Positions 1-12,426 of a stretch of DNA of 64,000 bases are shown piece by piece. The translations under genes and the position numbers were made by a program. The stretch covers positions 145,700,516 to 145,764,515 of the forward strand of contig CM030360.1 in NCBI GenBank assembly GCA_017893485.1. Direction: 5' to 3'. Below the pieces are notes generated by a model. The model did no database searches. It was given only the letters and a program-made list of their open reading frames with translations, and was not told the origin of the DNA. Position 1 is the stretch's first letter. Each line of letters starts with the position of its first letter. The stretch is from Hemerocallis citrina. Its lineage: Eukaryota > Streptophyta > Magnoliopsida > Asparagales > Asphodelaceae.

Positions 1-269
1 CCCAATCTCTATTACTATTACTTCGTACTTTGTATTCCGGATGTGTTGTCCCGAAGTTTATTTCTTTCTGGATGTTGGTTATTTTGTGGACTACTGCATG
101 ATCTATTTATGTTATTCCTATTTATGTGACTATAATTTGTCTGCGTGGTTGTATTTATTTTTATATTGTTGAGTTGATTATTACAGCTTATGAATGATGT
201 GTTTATATCATTCGCTGGGCTTCAGTTATGACCCTGTATCTTATTATATTCAGGAAGCAGGGCGTGACA
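1..269 (+). repeat. 3' end of the 5' LTR of element A
   Basis: This stretch is almost the same as 11535-11805, the end of the 3' LTR of the same element, and stops at GGGCGTGACA just before the primer site. The rest of the LTR is left of the window. The close match implies a fairly recent insertion, although the coding region is broken. Confidence 0.9.
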
Positions 270-278
270 GATTTTTAG

Positions 279-292
279 TGGTATTAGAGCCA
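279..292 (+). other. Primer binding site of element A (initiator Met tRNA)
   Basis: TGGTATTAGAGCCA lies 9 bases after the LTR end. The standard plant site complementary to initiator-Met tRNA is TGGTATCAGAGC, so this copy differs by one C-to-T change. It fixes the element on the + strand. Confidence 0.85.
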
Positions 293-414
293 GGTTAGGC
301 CCTAACTAGTTTGAGGGTTTAGTTAGGTTTCAACTCAACAATATGCGCACCACGTTAATCATATAAAAGTTTAATAACCAACTTATAATCTGGAATACTA
401 ACCGGTTTGATTGT

Positions 415-1647
415 ATGCAGATTATGGTTCACGGAGGCTCCCCTTCTTCCCAAATAAGGGATGAACAGTCCGAAAATGCGACTGTTCTCCGAACACTGCA
501 ACAAGTGATGCAGTTACAACAAGAGCATAATGAGTTGATGAGAGCAAGCTTGGAAGTCGCTAACTGAGCCTCTGTTGGACCCATGCAAGGGTTGTTGCCA
601 CCAAGGCCCGATATTGTAGTGGATTTCATGAGGTTGCATCTGGACAAGTTCATGGGTACCGAGACTCCACTGGAAGCCGAGCAGTGGCTGATTCGAACTG
701 AGCAGCTATTGCAAGCAGCGTGGATTTTCAATGTTGATCGAGTGGATGTTGTAAGCATCCAGCTACTGGATCTCGCCCATATCTGGTGGAGGGAAGAGAC
801 TGAAAGGTTGGAGAGGCCTATCACCTGAGCCACTTCACCGAGAGTTTCCTGACAAAGTTCTTTCCTGGCGTCACCAAAATTGAGATGGAACAACAGTTCA
901 TCTCTCTAATGCAGGTTCGTCTGGTAGTGTTAGTTGATGTTAAATTTCGTTATGTATTCCATGTAAAGAAATATTAATTTAACACTATTCTAACGTAGGT
1001 GACTCGGTCTGTGGATGAATACGCCGCGGAATTCACTCGACTTAGTCACTTTGCTGCAGCTATGGTGGTGAATGAGGAAGATAGGGCCCGTAGGTTCTTG
1101 TTGGGTCTAGACTTTGATATTTAGGTCCGTCTGGTTGCTCACCAGAACCGTACTATTGCTGCAGTTCTTGATGCAGCTAGCGTCCAGAAGCAGGCTCACA
1201 AGAGGAGGAGTGCAGCCCAACGGCCAGTGCAGTATCCTACTACCGCCCGTCCTACAGGTGGGCCAATACGGAGGCTGGCTACAACCCCTACAGCGAGATC
1301 ACTGCCATACCCACCTGCTGCTCCAAGGCGAGTTGTGACCTGTGATTTTTGCCACAAAGTTGGTCACATGCGCAAGGATTGTCGGGCTGCTAACCGCCAG
1401 TGCTTCGCATGTGGAGCTAGTGACCATACGCTCCGGGAATGCCCACAGAGAAGGTTGGGTCCACCAGCTGGGGGATCAGTCCAGCCAGGAGCACCAGTTC
1501 ATGGTCAAGTTAGGCCACCGCTCCCACCGCAGAGGAAATTCTATGATCAGAGGAGAGCAACTCCTGGGGGAGGCCAGAGTAGAGGTCGTGTTCAGGCATA
1601 CAACCGGACTGCAGAGGAGGCAGAGACTTTCGAGGGTGTCGTTGCAG
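415..1647 (+). pseudogene. gag: Element A gag (decayed): capsid domain and two CCHC zinc knuckles
   Basis: Gag of a chromovirus-type element, which would form the particle that packages element RNA. I take the ATG at 415 as the start because it opens the frame after the primer site; the first in-frame stop is at 565-567. The capsid-like part (about 600-1110) has the usual W-rich and hydrophobic pattern. Two zinc knuckles of CX2CX4HX4C type are plain: CDFCHKVGHMRKDC (1341-1382) and CFACGASDHTLREC (1401-1442). Damage includes stops at 565, 826 and 1122 and a frameshift near 832. An 84-bp GT-AG intron-like segment (915-998) interrupts the frame, and a second follows at 1648. A minus-strand open frame over 429-893 is only its shadow. 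Confidence 0.85.
915..998 (+). other. Intron-like GT-AG segment inside element A gag
   Basis: An AT-rich 84-bp segment starting GTTCGT and ending AACGTAG interrupts the conserved gag stretch. The sequence before it ends on a whole codon (CAG) and the sequence after it resumes in frame with the expected gag residues VTRSVDEY. Element B has no insertion at the equivalent place. It may be a spliceosomal intron or an AT-rich insertion that mimics one; RNA evidence is needed. Confidence 0.5.
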
Positions 1648-1767
1648 GTATTACATGATTATTGCATTCAGTCATTTTAGTCTATCTTGTACTTTGTTCT
1701 TCTTGCATCATGTATTCTTGCCCATACCATGCATATGATTCACTCACATCCATTGTCGTACTAATAG
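1648..1767 (+). other. Intron-like GT-AG segment between gag and protease of element A
   Basis: This 120-bp T-rich segment starts GTATTACATG and ends CTAATAG, between the zinc-knuckle linker and the protease. Removing it would keep the frame (split codon G|GT). Element B has a comparable segment at the same place (28994-29089), which supports a real intron rather than random decay. Confidence 0.6.
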
Positions 1768-4700
1768 GTATCATATTAGTGCACTCCTTCCCTGCACACA
1801 TTATGTTCGATTCTGGTGACCCATTCCTTCATCTTTTCCCGCCTTGTTGGTCGACACCCATTGCCTAGCGATTACTTGCAAGTTTCTTGGAACATCACAA
1901 CAGGTGAAGGTGTGATTGTCTGTTTTAAAATGGGCAAGTTGAGCCCCTTGCTGATTAACGGCATGGACTTCCAAGCAGATCTCATCGTTATCAGCAATTC
2001 TGGGTTCGACGTCATTCTTGGGACGGACTGGTTGGGAGCTACTCATGCCGTGATCGACTCTTGAGAGAAGAAAGTGGTATTCAAAATTCCAGGTCACCAA
2101 GAGTTTGAATTCTATACTGGTGAGACACCACTGGGGCGTGTCAAGAACTTTGCGGACCTGGAGGCTGGTGTACGAGAATTGTTGTGCACCGATGGCGGAG
2201 TTGCACCTTTAGTTTTGCGGGAGTTTCTAGTCTTTCCAGAGGAATTGCCCAGGATACCGCCGGGCCGAAAGGTAGTGTTCAGTATTGATGTCCAGCCTGG
2301 TACTACGCCAATCTCGAAGAGTCCCTACAGAATGGCACTGGTTGAACTAGCAGAATTGAAGGTTCAAGTTTAAGAGTTGCTGGACAGAGGATTTATCTGG
2401 CCAAGTGTTTTGCCTTGGGGAGCCCCGGTATTGTTCATCAATAAGAAAGATGGTAGTCGCAGGCTCTGCATTGACTATCGGGAGCTGAAAAATGTTAAGA
2501 ACAGATACCCGCTATCGAGGAATGATGACATGTTTGATCAGTTGGGAGGTGCTTCAATTTTCTCCAAATTGGACCTTCATTCGGGCTACCATCAGGTTAA
2601 AGTGAAGACCGAAGATATTCAGAAGATGACCTTCTGCACAAGATATGGACATTACGAGTTCTTGGTGATACCGTTCGGAGTCACTAATGCACCTGCGATA
2701 TTCATGAGCTTGATGAACAGCGTGTTCTCACCGTTTATGGATAACTTCGTGGTGGTGTTCATTGATGATATCTTGGTGTATTCTTGGAATATGGAGGACC
2801 ATGTAGAACATTTGAGGGTGGTTTTGCAGACTTTAAGGGAGAATCAGCTTTATGGGAAGCTCAGCAAGTGAATTTTTGCTAGAGCGTGTTGCATTCTTGG
2901 GCCATATTATCTCGGGTGATAGCATTTTGGTCAACCCGTTGAAGATCACTGCAGTCAAGGATTGGCCGATACCGAAGTCAGCATCAGAGAATCGAAGTTT
3001 TCTTAGGCTAGCAGGGTATTATCTGAAGTTCATCCAGGATTTCTCGAAGATCACAGGACCTCTAACTGATCTGATGACGAAAGAGAAAAATTTTGTTTGG
3101 GAGAAATCTCGTGATGAAGCTTTTGTAGATTTGAAGAATCGGTTGACATCAACACCTATACTAACTATACCTGACAGTTCAGGAGGTTTTTTGGTTCATT
3201 GTAATGCTTCGGGCAAAGGGCTAGGCACTATACTGATGCAGCGATGCAAAGTTGTTGCTTATGTATCTCGACAATTGAGGTCGCATGAAAAGAACTACCC
3301 TACGCATGATCTTGAGCTCACAGCCGTAATCTTCGCCTTGATGTTATGGAGGCATTATTTTCTTAGGGATAGGGTGGAGATTTTCACAGATCACAAGAGC
3401 CTCAAGTATGTATTCACTCATAAGGAGATCAACATGAGGCAGAGAAGGAGGCTTGAATTCATGGCAGACTATGATATCAATTTGTAGTACCACCCAAGTA
3501 AGGTGAATTTTGTACCCGATGCTTTGAGCATGCGACCCACCACTATGTTTATAACTGAGCAGAGGAAACTACTGGAGGATATGAGAAGGCTGGATTTAGA
3601 AGTGATTTTTCCTGGTACACTGCAACAGTGTATGATGTTGCAGTTACAGTCTTCATTAGTGGAGTAGCTCAAGAAAGCCCAGGCAGGTAATGAACAATTG
3701 CAGACATTCAGAAGTGAAGTAGAAGCATGCGACTTGATCATTCATGCATACGGCTTGCTTCGCTTTGGAGCTAGATTGTGTGTACCAAAAGGAGAAATCA
3801 GGCAGAAGCTACTTGAAGAAGCCCATCGCTCGCCCTACTCCATTCACCCTGGAGGCACTAAGATGTACAGAGATTTGAAACAACACTTTTGGTGGCATGG
3901 TATGAGGAGAGCAGTGGCTAGGTTTGTGTCCCAGTGTCTGATTTGTCAGCAAGTGAAGGCCGAGCATCAGAGGACCACTGGACTCTTGCAGCTCCTTCCA
4001 ATTCTGGAGTGAAAATGAGAGAATATCACTATGGATTTTGTGACAGCACTGCCGAGGGTCCTAAAGGTCATAATGCTATTTGGGTGATCATGGACCGTTT
4101 GACGAAGAGTGCCCACTTTATTCCTTTTAGACTTTATTCCTTAAAGAGAGTTTCACTGAGAAGTACATTCAGGAGATTTTGCGGTTGCATGGGGTCCCTG
4201 TCAGCATTATATCAGACATAGATACTAGGTTAAAGTCTCAATTTAGGGAGAGTCTTCAAGAAAGTTTGGGGAGTGAATTACAGTACAACGTTCCACCTTC
4301 AGACAGATGGACAGTCAGAAAGGACAATTCAGACCTTGGAGGACATGTTGAGGTCATGTGTTCTTTAGTTTGGTGGTTCTTGGGAAGATCATCTACACTT
4401 AGTCGAATTCTCGTGCAACAATAGTTATCAGGCGAGTCTTAAGGCAACACTGTATGAGGCACTCTCTGGCCACAAGTGTAGATCGCCGGTTTGTTGGGAT
4501 GGCATCGGCAAAAGGAAACTTTTGGGCCCTGAGTTGATCATGAGGACAGTTGAGGGAGTGGCTCAGATCAGGAAGCACTTACAGGCAGCTCAGGACAGGC
4601 GGAGGAAGTGGGCAGATATTCACCGAAGGCCTTTAGAGTTCGAATGGGGGATCATGTGTTCCTCAAAGTGTTGCCATGGAGATGCGTCATCCGCTTTGGA

Positions 4701-5072
4701 GGCGGGGGCAAGCTTAGTTCCTGGTTCATCAGCCCATTCGATATTATGGAACGAGTGGGCAGGGTGGCTTACTAGCTTGCTTTACCACCTACACTGTCTG
4801 GAGTTCATGATGTATTCCATGTCTCCCAGCTCAGGAAGTACATCAGGGACTATAGTCATGTGACTAACTACTCGGAGTTGTTCGTGAGGCCGGACCTATC
4901 GTGCACGATCCGACCCGTCTCCATCTTGGATCGACGAGAGAAGGTATTAAAGAATAAAGTCATTAGACTGGTTCGAGTCTCTTGGAATCCTCACTCGCCT
5001 GGTCAGTCGACTTGGAAACTGAAGAGGAAATCCAGACGAAGTTTCCCCATCTCATCGAGTAGGCTTCTCTAG
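1768..5072 (+). pseudogene. pol: Element A pol (decayed): protease, RT, RNase H, integrase, chromodomain-like tail
   Basis: Domains in order: aspartic protease with MFDSG (about 1804-1818) and a later DWLG; reverse transcriptase at 2377-2870 with the catalytic box as FIDD (2758-2769); RNase H at about 3150-3530, including [10 protein letters not shown]; integrase with its H-H-C-C zinc domain (about 3820-3960), catalytic core from about 4020, and a C-terminal part ending near 5070. The tail at 4860-5072 contains LDRREKVLKNKVIRLVRVSW, the typical end of this lineage. Damage includes a frameshift just after the protease DSG, stops at 2062, 2371, 3485 and 3665, a frameshift at 2867 after RT, and several in integrase. 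The second integrase aspartate context reads SDIDTR rather than the usual SDRD. Not functional. Confidence 0.9.
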
Positions 5073-7578
5073 GGGATATCCTATGACCCATCAGAATGAT
5101 GAGGACAAAATTTTTTTGTAAGGTGGGTAGGATTGTAACCCCCATGCCCGTTTGTGCCGTATTGTTTTTTTTGTATTTTTTTCATTCTCTAATTGTGTTA
5201 TTTTGGAATCCTGCTACCTATATATTTTGTCTTTTCCTTGAATAAATTGTATCTCTATTTTCAATTATTGTTTTGAACTCAATTTCCAGCCATCTTTTTC
5301 CTTATTATTATTACCTCTGTCTTGAGTTAGGCCCAGTCATTCCCAAACCAAGTCCTATTTTTAACTCATATTATTTTTATTTGAATCCTAATCTAAGACC
5401 AAGCCCAACCATTTAGCCCGTTTCTTGTTGGATCCTAACCCGTTAACCCAAACCTAAACCACTAACGAAATTCTCCTAATCTTCTGATTGCCCAATATCA
5501 CCATAATCCCCTATTCTTCTGCCTGACGACTACCCCCACTCCCATTAAATCCTAACTAAACCACTAATCTCTTTTAATTAAATTAAATCCTAATTAATTA
5601 ATCCTAATCTACCTAATCAACAACAATCTCTCTTTCTCTCTCTCCTCCCGCCTGTTCCCCTTCCCGAAACCCTCCTTCCACCTCCTTGCACACCTTCCTG
5701 TACGAGCTCCTTCCTCGACGCTCATCCCCGAGCGCGACCCCCTACTGCCTCGCCACCCTTAAGAAACCCCTCAGTCACGACCTTCCATAGCGCTGCCCTC
5801 CTCCATTGCAACATCATGCCAGTCGCTTCTTTCCTCCTCTTCGCCCCAGTCTCGACCACCGACAGGAACCACCACTCGCACCTCCGCTGCACCATCGAGC
5901 CTCCATCGATGCCTGCACCACCGAGCTCCTCCATCATCAACGCCTGCCAGCAACTCATCCTCCACCGCTGCCTTTCCCCTGCACCTCTTCGCCCCGTCCC
6001 CAGCCAGTGCCTTCTTCCCGCAACCATCCTCAGCCACGATAGCACCACCATCCAAAGCCAGCCTCCTTTCCCTTGCAGCTGCCAGTGAACAACACCCCCT
6101 CCACTTCTCACCGCATCCCCCGTCTACTGCACCATCCACCTCCCGATCATCTTCTCCATCGGCTACAACCAACCCCGATGCCGTGACCTTCTATCACTAA
6201 CTTCCGTGTGCCGCCTTTGCCGATTGCTCATTGCCTTTGCTACTGTTGCTGCCATTCGCTGTCGTAGCTGCACGTCGTCACTTCATTTCGCTTTTGTTCT
6301 CACCGTATAAAAGGAAAGTATTCCCTTGTACACTCTTTTATTTCCGTACAAGCTTTGCTTGAATCCTGCAAGTAGACTTTGGTTAATTCATCATGTTATA
6401 ACCCCATTCCTTTCCATCATGTTGATTGATCGTAACCCATTAGTATGTGCTAGCCTAATCAATTCTTGTTAAAATGTATGCTCGCATTGTGATCTTGAAT
6501 ACACCTCGTTATTCCATTACACGGACACATGATAAAGATGCGTAGTATAAGAATACAAGATGTGTCTTGATGCTAGTTGATTGTGGCATGACATAAAGAT
6601 GTTAATATTAATCTTATGTGCAATGTCGTAGAAATAATATTTTTTGCTGTGAAAATAGTAGATTTCACCCCTAACTACTATATTTTGATGTTTATTAAAC
6701 TCTAATCAAAAGACTACATGTTGTTAGGGTTTCAATCGCTATTTATTTCATTGTTGTAGTTCTACATGCTGTCTGCCTGAGATCGAAATGAGATTTGGTC
6801 CTAATTACATTTAAATCAGTTAGAATCTATTAAATAATAATTGTAGCCCTATAAATCTAGTTTCTGGAACTTCTTGTGGATCCAGATTCCGAATTGTAGG
6901 CTGCAAGTTATCACACATTTAGTATGGTTTCTAATTTCCAGATTTCTGTGTAGTAGCGTAACTTCTCGATTAACTAATTGAAACATCATGTTAACAGTAA
7001 AGTAAAGACTTGAAATTTTGTCAGCATGTTACTAGACATGATTAGGAATAACTTTATAATTTTTATAAGATGTATAAATAATTTTACTGCTAATTTATAT
7101 ATATATATATAAACTTGACCCATGGCTGTTGACAGAACACTAGACCAGTAAAGAATCAATTGTTAGACCTAGCAGCTGTGACTATAATATGTTGTGTAAA
7201 TATGCGACGGAACTGGCAGAGATTCTAGTTTCTAGAACTCTTGACGGAACTAAATTCTCTTTCCTGTAGCAGTGGGAAAGTTTGTTTTGTACAACAACGT
7301 CTTGCTGTTCAGTATTCAGATTTTCATGACTTTAAATATAATATTTTTGTTCCTTGCTTTGTGAATTGAAATACATTACATGCCTTGCATATCCCTTGAT
7401 ACCTCCTTGATCATATCCTGATACCCATTCTCATTGTCTCATGTTCATGTTCAATTATTGTGAAAGAATAACAAGCCGGGGTAATAAGGGTAGGACCAAA
7501 AAGTGGGCGATATAGGAGATTGTACTCGGAAGGGGGCCCGTGTTTTCCAGAATAAATTCTGTCATATGATATGTGGGA

Positions 7579-7742
7579 CTAAGTGGCACGTCGTGGGATG
7601 TCGGGGGCCACCTCTAAAACCTAAGGGGGCCACCTCTAGAACCCATTAACTGATTACGCGTTCCTGTTATATGTTATATGTTTACAAGTCACGTAGGACT
7701 AAGTGCCACGTCGTGGGATAACAGGGGCCACCTCTAGAACCA
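7579..7742 (+). repeat. Direct duplication in the element A LTR, about 120-bp spacing
   Basis: A block containing CTAAGTGGCACGTCGTGGGA, followed by GGGGCCACCTCTA, occurs at 7579 and again at about 7699 with few changes. A third short GGGGGCCACCTCTAGAACC piece lies between them at about 7625. The D solo LTR inserted at the end of the second copy. Confidence 0.7.
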
Positions 7743-9247
7743 GTTAGGTTTCGATGGTAGTCTTAGATCAAATACACAGCAGAAATATTACAAAGAAAAA
7801 TCAAAACCTAGCCATGAATCCATGCGAAAACCACAAATCGTGTTTAGGTGTTATACCTTGAAGATGGATCTGCTGTTTCCAATTAATGTCGACCAAAACA
7901 CTGCAATGTTGTTGTGCCACTACGGTGTCCACACGAATGGATCAAATTAAGATTTCCCTCACGCCGCGGTGCTAGCTGCGGGATGGGATGTTCCTCACTA
8001 TCTGTCTATCTCACAATTTCTGTAACGGCTAGGGTTTTCTCATGTAACCCTTTTCCATAGATACGTATCATATATATAGTAGTAGAAAATCAACCCTAAG
8101 AGAGTAATGAGGCTGTTGGACTCACATTCTGGCCTGGTTCAGATTCTTGTGTGGGTTTTTGAACTTTAGTTAGCCCATTTAATCTAATTAAATGTCCAAC
8201 CAATGTCAGGAGTTCAAGTCTTACTTGGATCCCTAATTAAATTCATATTATGAATTTAAATCTCAATTTTGATCAATTTTAAGTGTGTGACCTTGTAGGT
8301 TCCTGTTACGTTGACAGTAATACTAAAATCATATTCTAGTATTACAAACAGTGAGTGGTATTTAGCAATACATCACTGCTACTCAAGTAACGGGAATGTC
8401 AGTGATTAGACATAACCTTTCTATGACCAATGTTACCATGTAGTCTAGACCCTTTGTCCAGATATCTTAATTGACCACAAGGCATAGACCGTGTCACCCT
8501 TGTATAGTTAAATCTTTGGAATCTTGATGTCGGAGTAGACTTACTAAAACAAATGAGCTCAATATCTCATATTAACTCATTTGAGCATGACCATGCATTT
8601 TGCAGTTTCACTCAATCAAGGGGTCTATAGATATCGCTCCTGTTATGTAAGAGAGACAAATCCTATCTAAGTCACTGACAACCCTCCATATAATTTGTAT
8701 TATATCTAATAGTCGGCTTTATAATCACCTTATTACAGGCAACGTTTGACTATATTAAACCATATAACTTCTTATGTAGGGAATCGTAGTAACTTCAAGT
8801 CAAAGGAGTACATATACCATGGTCACTGTGAGAACCGCTTATGACACTCGTATAACGATCCATGTAGTGTTCTCATGGTGGGTCAGTCCAGTATATTATT
8901 ACTCTAATATGTACCCATGTAAAGACTTGATAGCTCATATCCATGACCTGTGAGATATGGTCATCAGTCTACGCACATACTAGTCTCTATGCATTATTGT
9001 TGTCCTAATTCACAATAATACTTGATTAGGGACATTTAAGAATAGTGTTATGATTACAACCAATAGGATCTCACAATCAAGTCATGCACTTGATATTCCA
9101 TGGTATTAAACCTACTTTTCTAAATACTTTATTATGTTCATTTAATCACAATAAACAACACAATAAATGAAATGCCTCATATATGAAATAAATATCATGA
9201 TACAATGTAAACTAGTAATGTCAATACACAACTGGCCTCTAGGGCAT

Positions 9248-10980
9248 TGTTGTGCTATCTAGACTATCTAAATAAATAGAATAACTAGACATAAATTAAA
9301 AACCTCGCAAGTGTACGAATCGTTTATAGAAGCGTAGCAATAGCAAGGGTCGATCCCACAGAGATTGTAGAAATTAACTTACTAATCAAATAAACAAATA
9401 TAAGGATGGTAAAGGATTGTTCTAAAAGAAAAGGAAAGGATTAAAACTAAATCAAGAAGTTCTGAATCACAAATATTTATTAAGTAGTTGGGTTTTGATC
9501 TCCACCAATAGTCAATAATGCTAAGTCACCTTCTGTACTTCTTCTTATTACTCATGTTTGTTCTCTTCAAGGGCATGGTATCTACTCCTTAAAGTAATGT
9601 TTCCCTAAGCCAAGAATTATGCATGGTATCTACTCTAATTCATTTCTTTCCTTAAGTATTTAGCATGGTATCTACTAAGTTGCACTTAAAGAAAACATAA
9701 GAACAGTGAAAATGAACAAACACTCAAGGTTCTAGAAATTGGTATCAGATCTAGATCCCTCAAGTTGATTAAACCAAGAACCCCTAAGGACTCCTGTGTT
9801 ACAAGTTACGAGCACGAGATACGGGTCGTCTCAATATGCTCATATAACAGATTCAGATCTACACTGCACAACTTGATAATCTCAAGTTCTGTATGTCAGT
9901 CGACTGGCTGTCACTTCAGTTGACTGTCCTTAGAACTCCAAACAAGTTTGATTCGTGTAAATTTTTATTCTTTCAATCAGGTTTAATCAATAAGTAAAAG
10001 AGTAACATTCAGAAGAACTTAGCATTACATAACTACGGTTTCAATCTACCCAACTATGAGATTAGTTCCACATAATAAGACTTTTATTGATCAACAAGTT
10101 CGAATACATGATTAACATAAAAGAATTAGAAAGAGAAGGAATAAACTGATGTAGTTCGGCCAGATGAGTCGGCTGGCTGTCACACAGTCGACCGGCCGTT
10201 CTCTTCTTAGTACTTGATCTCCTTTCTCCTTCTTCTATGCTGATAAAGTATTGCTCTTGGTTGATGTGTTGATGATTCTGGAACTCTTGTGATTCGACTG
10301 GTGGTGTGTGCGGAGGAACTTGGAGGAGTTCGGAGGAGAGAATCGGAGAGAGTCAGAGAGGGGCGGCCAGAATAATGCCTCTTGACTGATATTTATAAAC
10401 ACGGCACAAGAATTAGGGTTTGCCACTTTTTCAGGAAAATCCACCTCTTTCCTTCTTTATTTTATTGGCGATTTATTTCTTTCTCTTTTCTTCTTTTCTT
10501 CCATATCTGCTAACCACGTGCTCTTGCCAATCCCCTGTCTCTAGCTTTGATTTGTTAGGGAAGTTATTATTCGCATATAGCCTGGGTTCAGATAGATTTG
10601 GATCTAGATACGGCTGCATCTTATCTTTTCACTCCGCCGCATACCAGTCGACTGCCTTGGATGTAAGTCGACTGATGCTGAGACATCTGTGGCTTCATGA
10701 TTCCTCAGTCAAGTCGACTGATGTTGAGGCAGTCGACTGTGCCGAGCCCTAGCAAACTCTCTGTCCAGTCGACTAATGAAGAGCAAGTCGACTGTTGCAC
10801 TGCAGTTCCCTGTATATCATTTCTCAGTCTGTATTAGTCTGGAATCTGCTTTGTTTTGCTGCTTTTGGTTGTTTCCTATGAAAAAGAGAAAAGAAGAGTA
10901 AAATACCACATATAGAGCTTTTAGATATACATTTGCAATAAGATTATTGCTCCTAAATGTGAATATTCTTGAGTTCATCA
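9248..10980. mobile_element. Solo LTR H inserted in the D solo LTR
   Basis: A 1733-bp block bounded by TGTTGTGC and TTCATCA is flanked by perfect 5-bp repeats GGCAT (9243-9247 and 10981-10985). Near the left end it has a phrase common in plant LTRs, GCAAGTGTACGAATCG, followed by GGGTCGATCCCACAGAG. A TATA-like TTTATAAATA read on the minus strand (about 10389-10398) before a CT-rich stretch suggests minus orientation. It carries a cluster of AGTCGACT palindromes. It has no coding sequence and its family is unknown. Confidence 0.8.
9897..10794. promoter_or_regulatory. Cluster of AGTCGACT palindromes in solo LTR H
   Basis: Six copies of (A/C)AGTCGACT lie within 150 bp (10645, 10665, 10711, 10730, 10766, 10785). 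Another is at 9897, and degenerate forms are at 9917, 10166 and 10185. Several are followed by G or GG. A palindromic, repeated octamer in an LTR suggests a binding site for a dimeric protein, but this is inference. Confidence 0.45.
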
Positions 10981-11805
10981 GGCATACACCAACAGAATCT
11001 ACCACCTGACTACATGATTCCTATTTACATGATTTTCTGAGTGCGTGACCCTGTATAATTCACCACTAGAGTCTAAACATTTTCATGTTTGTATGTACCC
11101 GAACCTGTGGTATGAGACGCATGATTGCGTGCATTAGATATGACTGATTAAAAGAATAGAATTAAGAGTAACACTGAGCACATATATATTCCTGTTTACA
11201 TGTTACATGTTCTGTTTAAAAGTTATATGATTCATGTTTACCAGTTTCATGATTCTTATTTATAAGTCAAGTTTACATGATCCTCGTTTATGTGTATTTT
11301 TCTGTTACATGTATTTTTCCTACATACATGATTTTCTGTTCTTTGCTATATTCATATCCTTGTTCGTTTGGTTATACTACTTGTGGCCCGTGACTTGCTC
11401 TAACAGGTGTTCCTTTTTCCCAACTCGAGATGATGAATTTATAGGCGTAGGAGAAGAATTACCTGAAGGAGTTGGTGATCAAGTTTTCTAGAAAAGAGAT
11501 GATTCTAGCCTGCTTTACATTGCTTTGTATTATGTTCCCAATCTCTATTACTATTACTTCGTACTTTGTATTCCGGGTATGTTGTCCCGAAGTTTATTTC
11601 TTTTTGGATGTTGGTTATTTTGTGGATTATAGCATGATCTATTTGTGTTATTCATGTTTTTGTGATTATAATTTGCCTTCCTGGTTGTGTTTATTTTCAT
11701 ATTGTTGAGTTAATTATTACATCTTATGAATGATGTGTTTATATATTCGCTGGGCCTCAGTCACGACCCCGTATCTTATTATATTTCGGGAAGCGGGGCG
11801 TGACA

Positions 11806-11909
11806 CACAGCCTTTGACGAGTAGTTCGCCCGTTTAGAATGGTTTACAGAACTTATAGGGGTTTTCGGAGATGTATGAATCTTGTTTGGGGTGTAACGTT
11901 ATTGTTTTG

Positions 11910-11978
<69 letters not shown>

Positions 11979-12368
11979 AATTTTGCTATTTTTCAGTTTT
12001 TTAAAGTTTAATTATTTTTTGGATTTTTAATCCATTTCCCGATTTTTATAATTATTTTCCAAAATTTTGATTAATTATCCTAATTTTATAATTATTTTTC
12101 AGAATATTTTAATATTTTTCCAAATTAATAATTATTTAAAAGAATTTTTAATTAATTAATCCAAAATTTTAATTATTTTTTGTAAATTTTAATTAATTAA
12201 TTCGAATTAATATTTAAATAAAGAAAATAAAACAATTAAATCATACCTGGAATGATCTGGGTCGTTGATCATGCGAGCACGGATTAGGAGGAGATCAGAC
12301 GGTTGAAAATGTGCAATTTCCTTCATCCTAGTAAGGGGGCAAACTAGCTCGGTGGTTGCCACCGATCC
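11806..12368. other. AT-rich non-coding stretch with (AT)n microsatellite
   Basis: Right flank of element A. It holds a long (AT)n run at 11913-11974, then very AT-rich sequence of the kind found at the start of plant LTRs. A possible LTR start TGTAACG lies at 11892, but I could not find a matching end. No coding potential seen. Confidence 0.5.
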
Positions 12369-12426
12369 CACGTGGTGCCAACGTGGCATCCACGTGGCAT
12401 CACGTGGCTAATGTTGACCGGTCAAC
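12369..12426. promoter_or_regulatory. G-box cluster followed by a W-box palindrome
   Basis: Three CACGTG G-boxes (12369, 12391, 12401) plus another ACGTGGC core fall within 40 bp. They are followed by the perfect 14-bp palindrome GTTGACCGGTCAAC (12413-12426), which holds TTGACC in both directions. G-boxes bind plant bZIP and bHLH factors; TTGACC is the W-box core for WRKY factors. The spacing looks like a compact enhancer, probably in the U3 of a decayed LTR. Confidence 0.5.

Larger units (their letters stand above)
7742..10994 (-). mobile_element. Solo LTR of family D (minus orientation), split by solo LTR H
   Basis: This is the reverse complement of the D LTR found in pieces at 17187-17240, 20442-20938 and 38374-39381. 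Near-TSDs GAACC (7737-7741) and GAATC (10995-10999) flank it. The first base pair reads AG instead of TG. In minus orientation a TATA run lies at about 8070-8079. Once H (9248-10980) and its TSD copy are removed the LTR is about 1.5 kb. No coding sequence is present, and the superfamily cannot be decided from an LTR alone. Confidence 0.85.
1..11805 (+). mobile_element. Element A: long-LTR chromovirus-type Ty3/gypsy retrotransposon, left end outside window
   Basis: The last 269 bases of a 5' LTR are followed by a primer binding site, a decayed gag-pol region (415-5072) and a full 3' LTR (5134-11805). Bases 1-269 match the end of the 3' LTR (about 11535-11805) nearly base for base, which pairs the two LTRs. 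The LTR begins TGTAACCCCC and ends GGGCGTGACA. Domain order (gag, protease, RT, RNase H, integrase, chromodomain-like tail) and the initiator-Met primer site fit the Tekay/Del group of chromoviruses. The 3' LTR is inflated by a nested D solo LTR that itself holds H. The right TSD copy would be CACAG (11806-11810); its partner lies outside the window. Confidence 0.9.
5134..11805 (+). repeat. 3' LTR of element A, enlarged by nested D and H solo LTRs
   Basis: It starts TGTAACCCCC after the purine-rich AAGGTGGGTAGGAT and ends GGGCGTGACA at 11805. Without the nested block 7742-10994 it is about 3.4 kb, like the other A-family LTRs here (3.2-3.6 kb). A CT-rich then GC-rich leader-like stretch (about 5620-6290) contains open frames up to 133 codons that are not conserved between LTR copies, so I do not call genes. 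The part after 10995 aligns with the minus-strand A copy at about 21400-21700, for example AATTCACCACTAG against its complement. Confidence 0.88.

Noticed and set aside
429..893. 154-codon minus-strand open frame
   Set aside because: Antisense shadow of element A gag.
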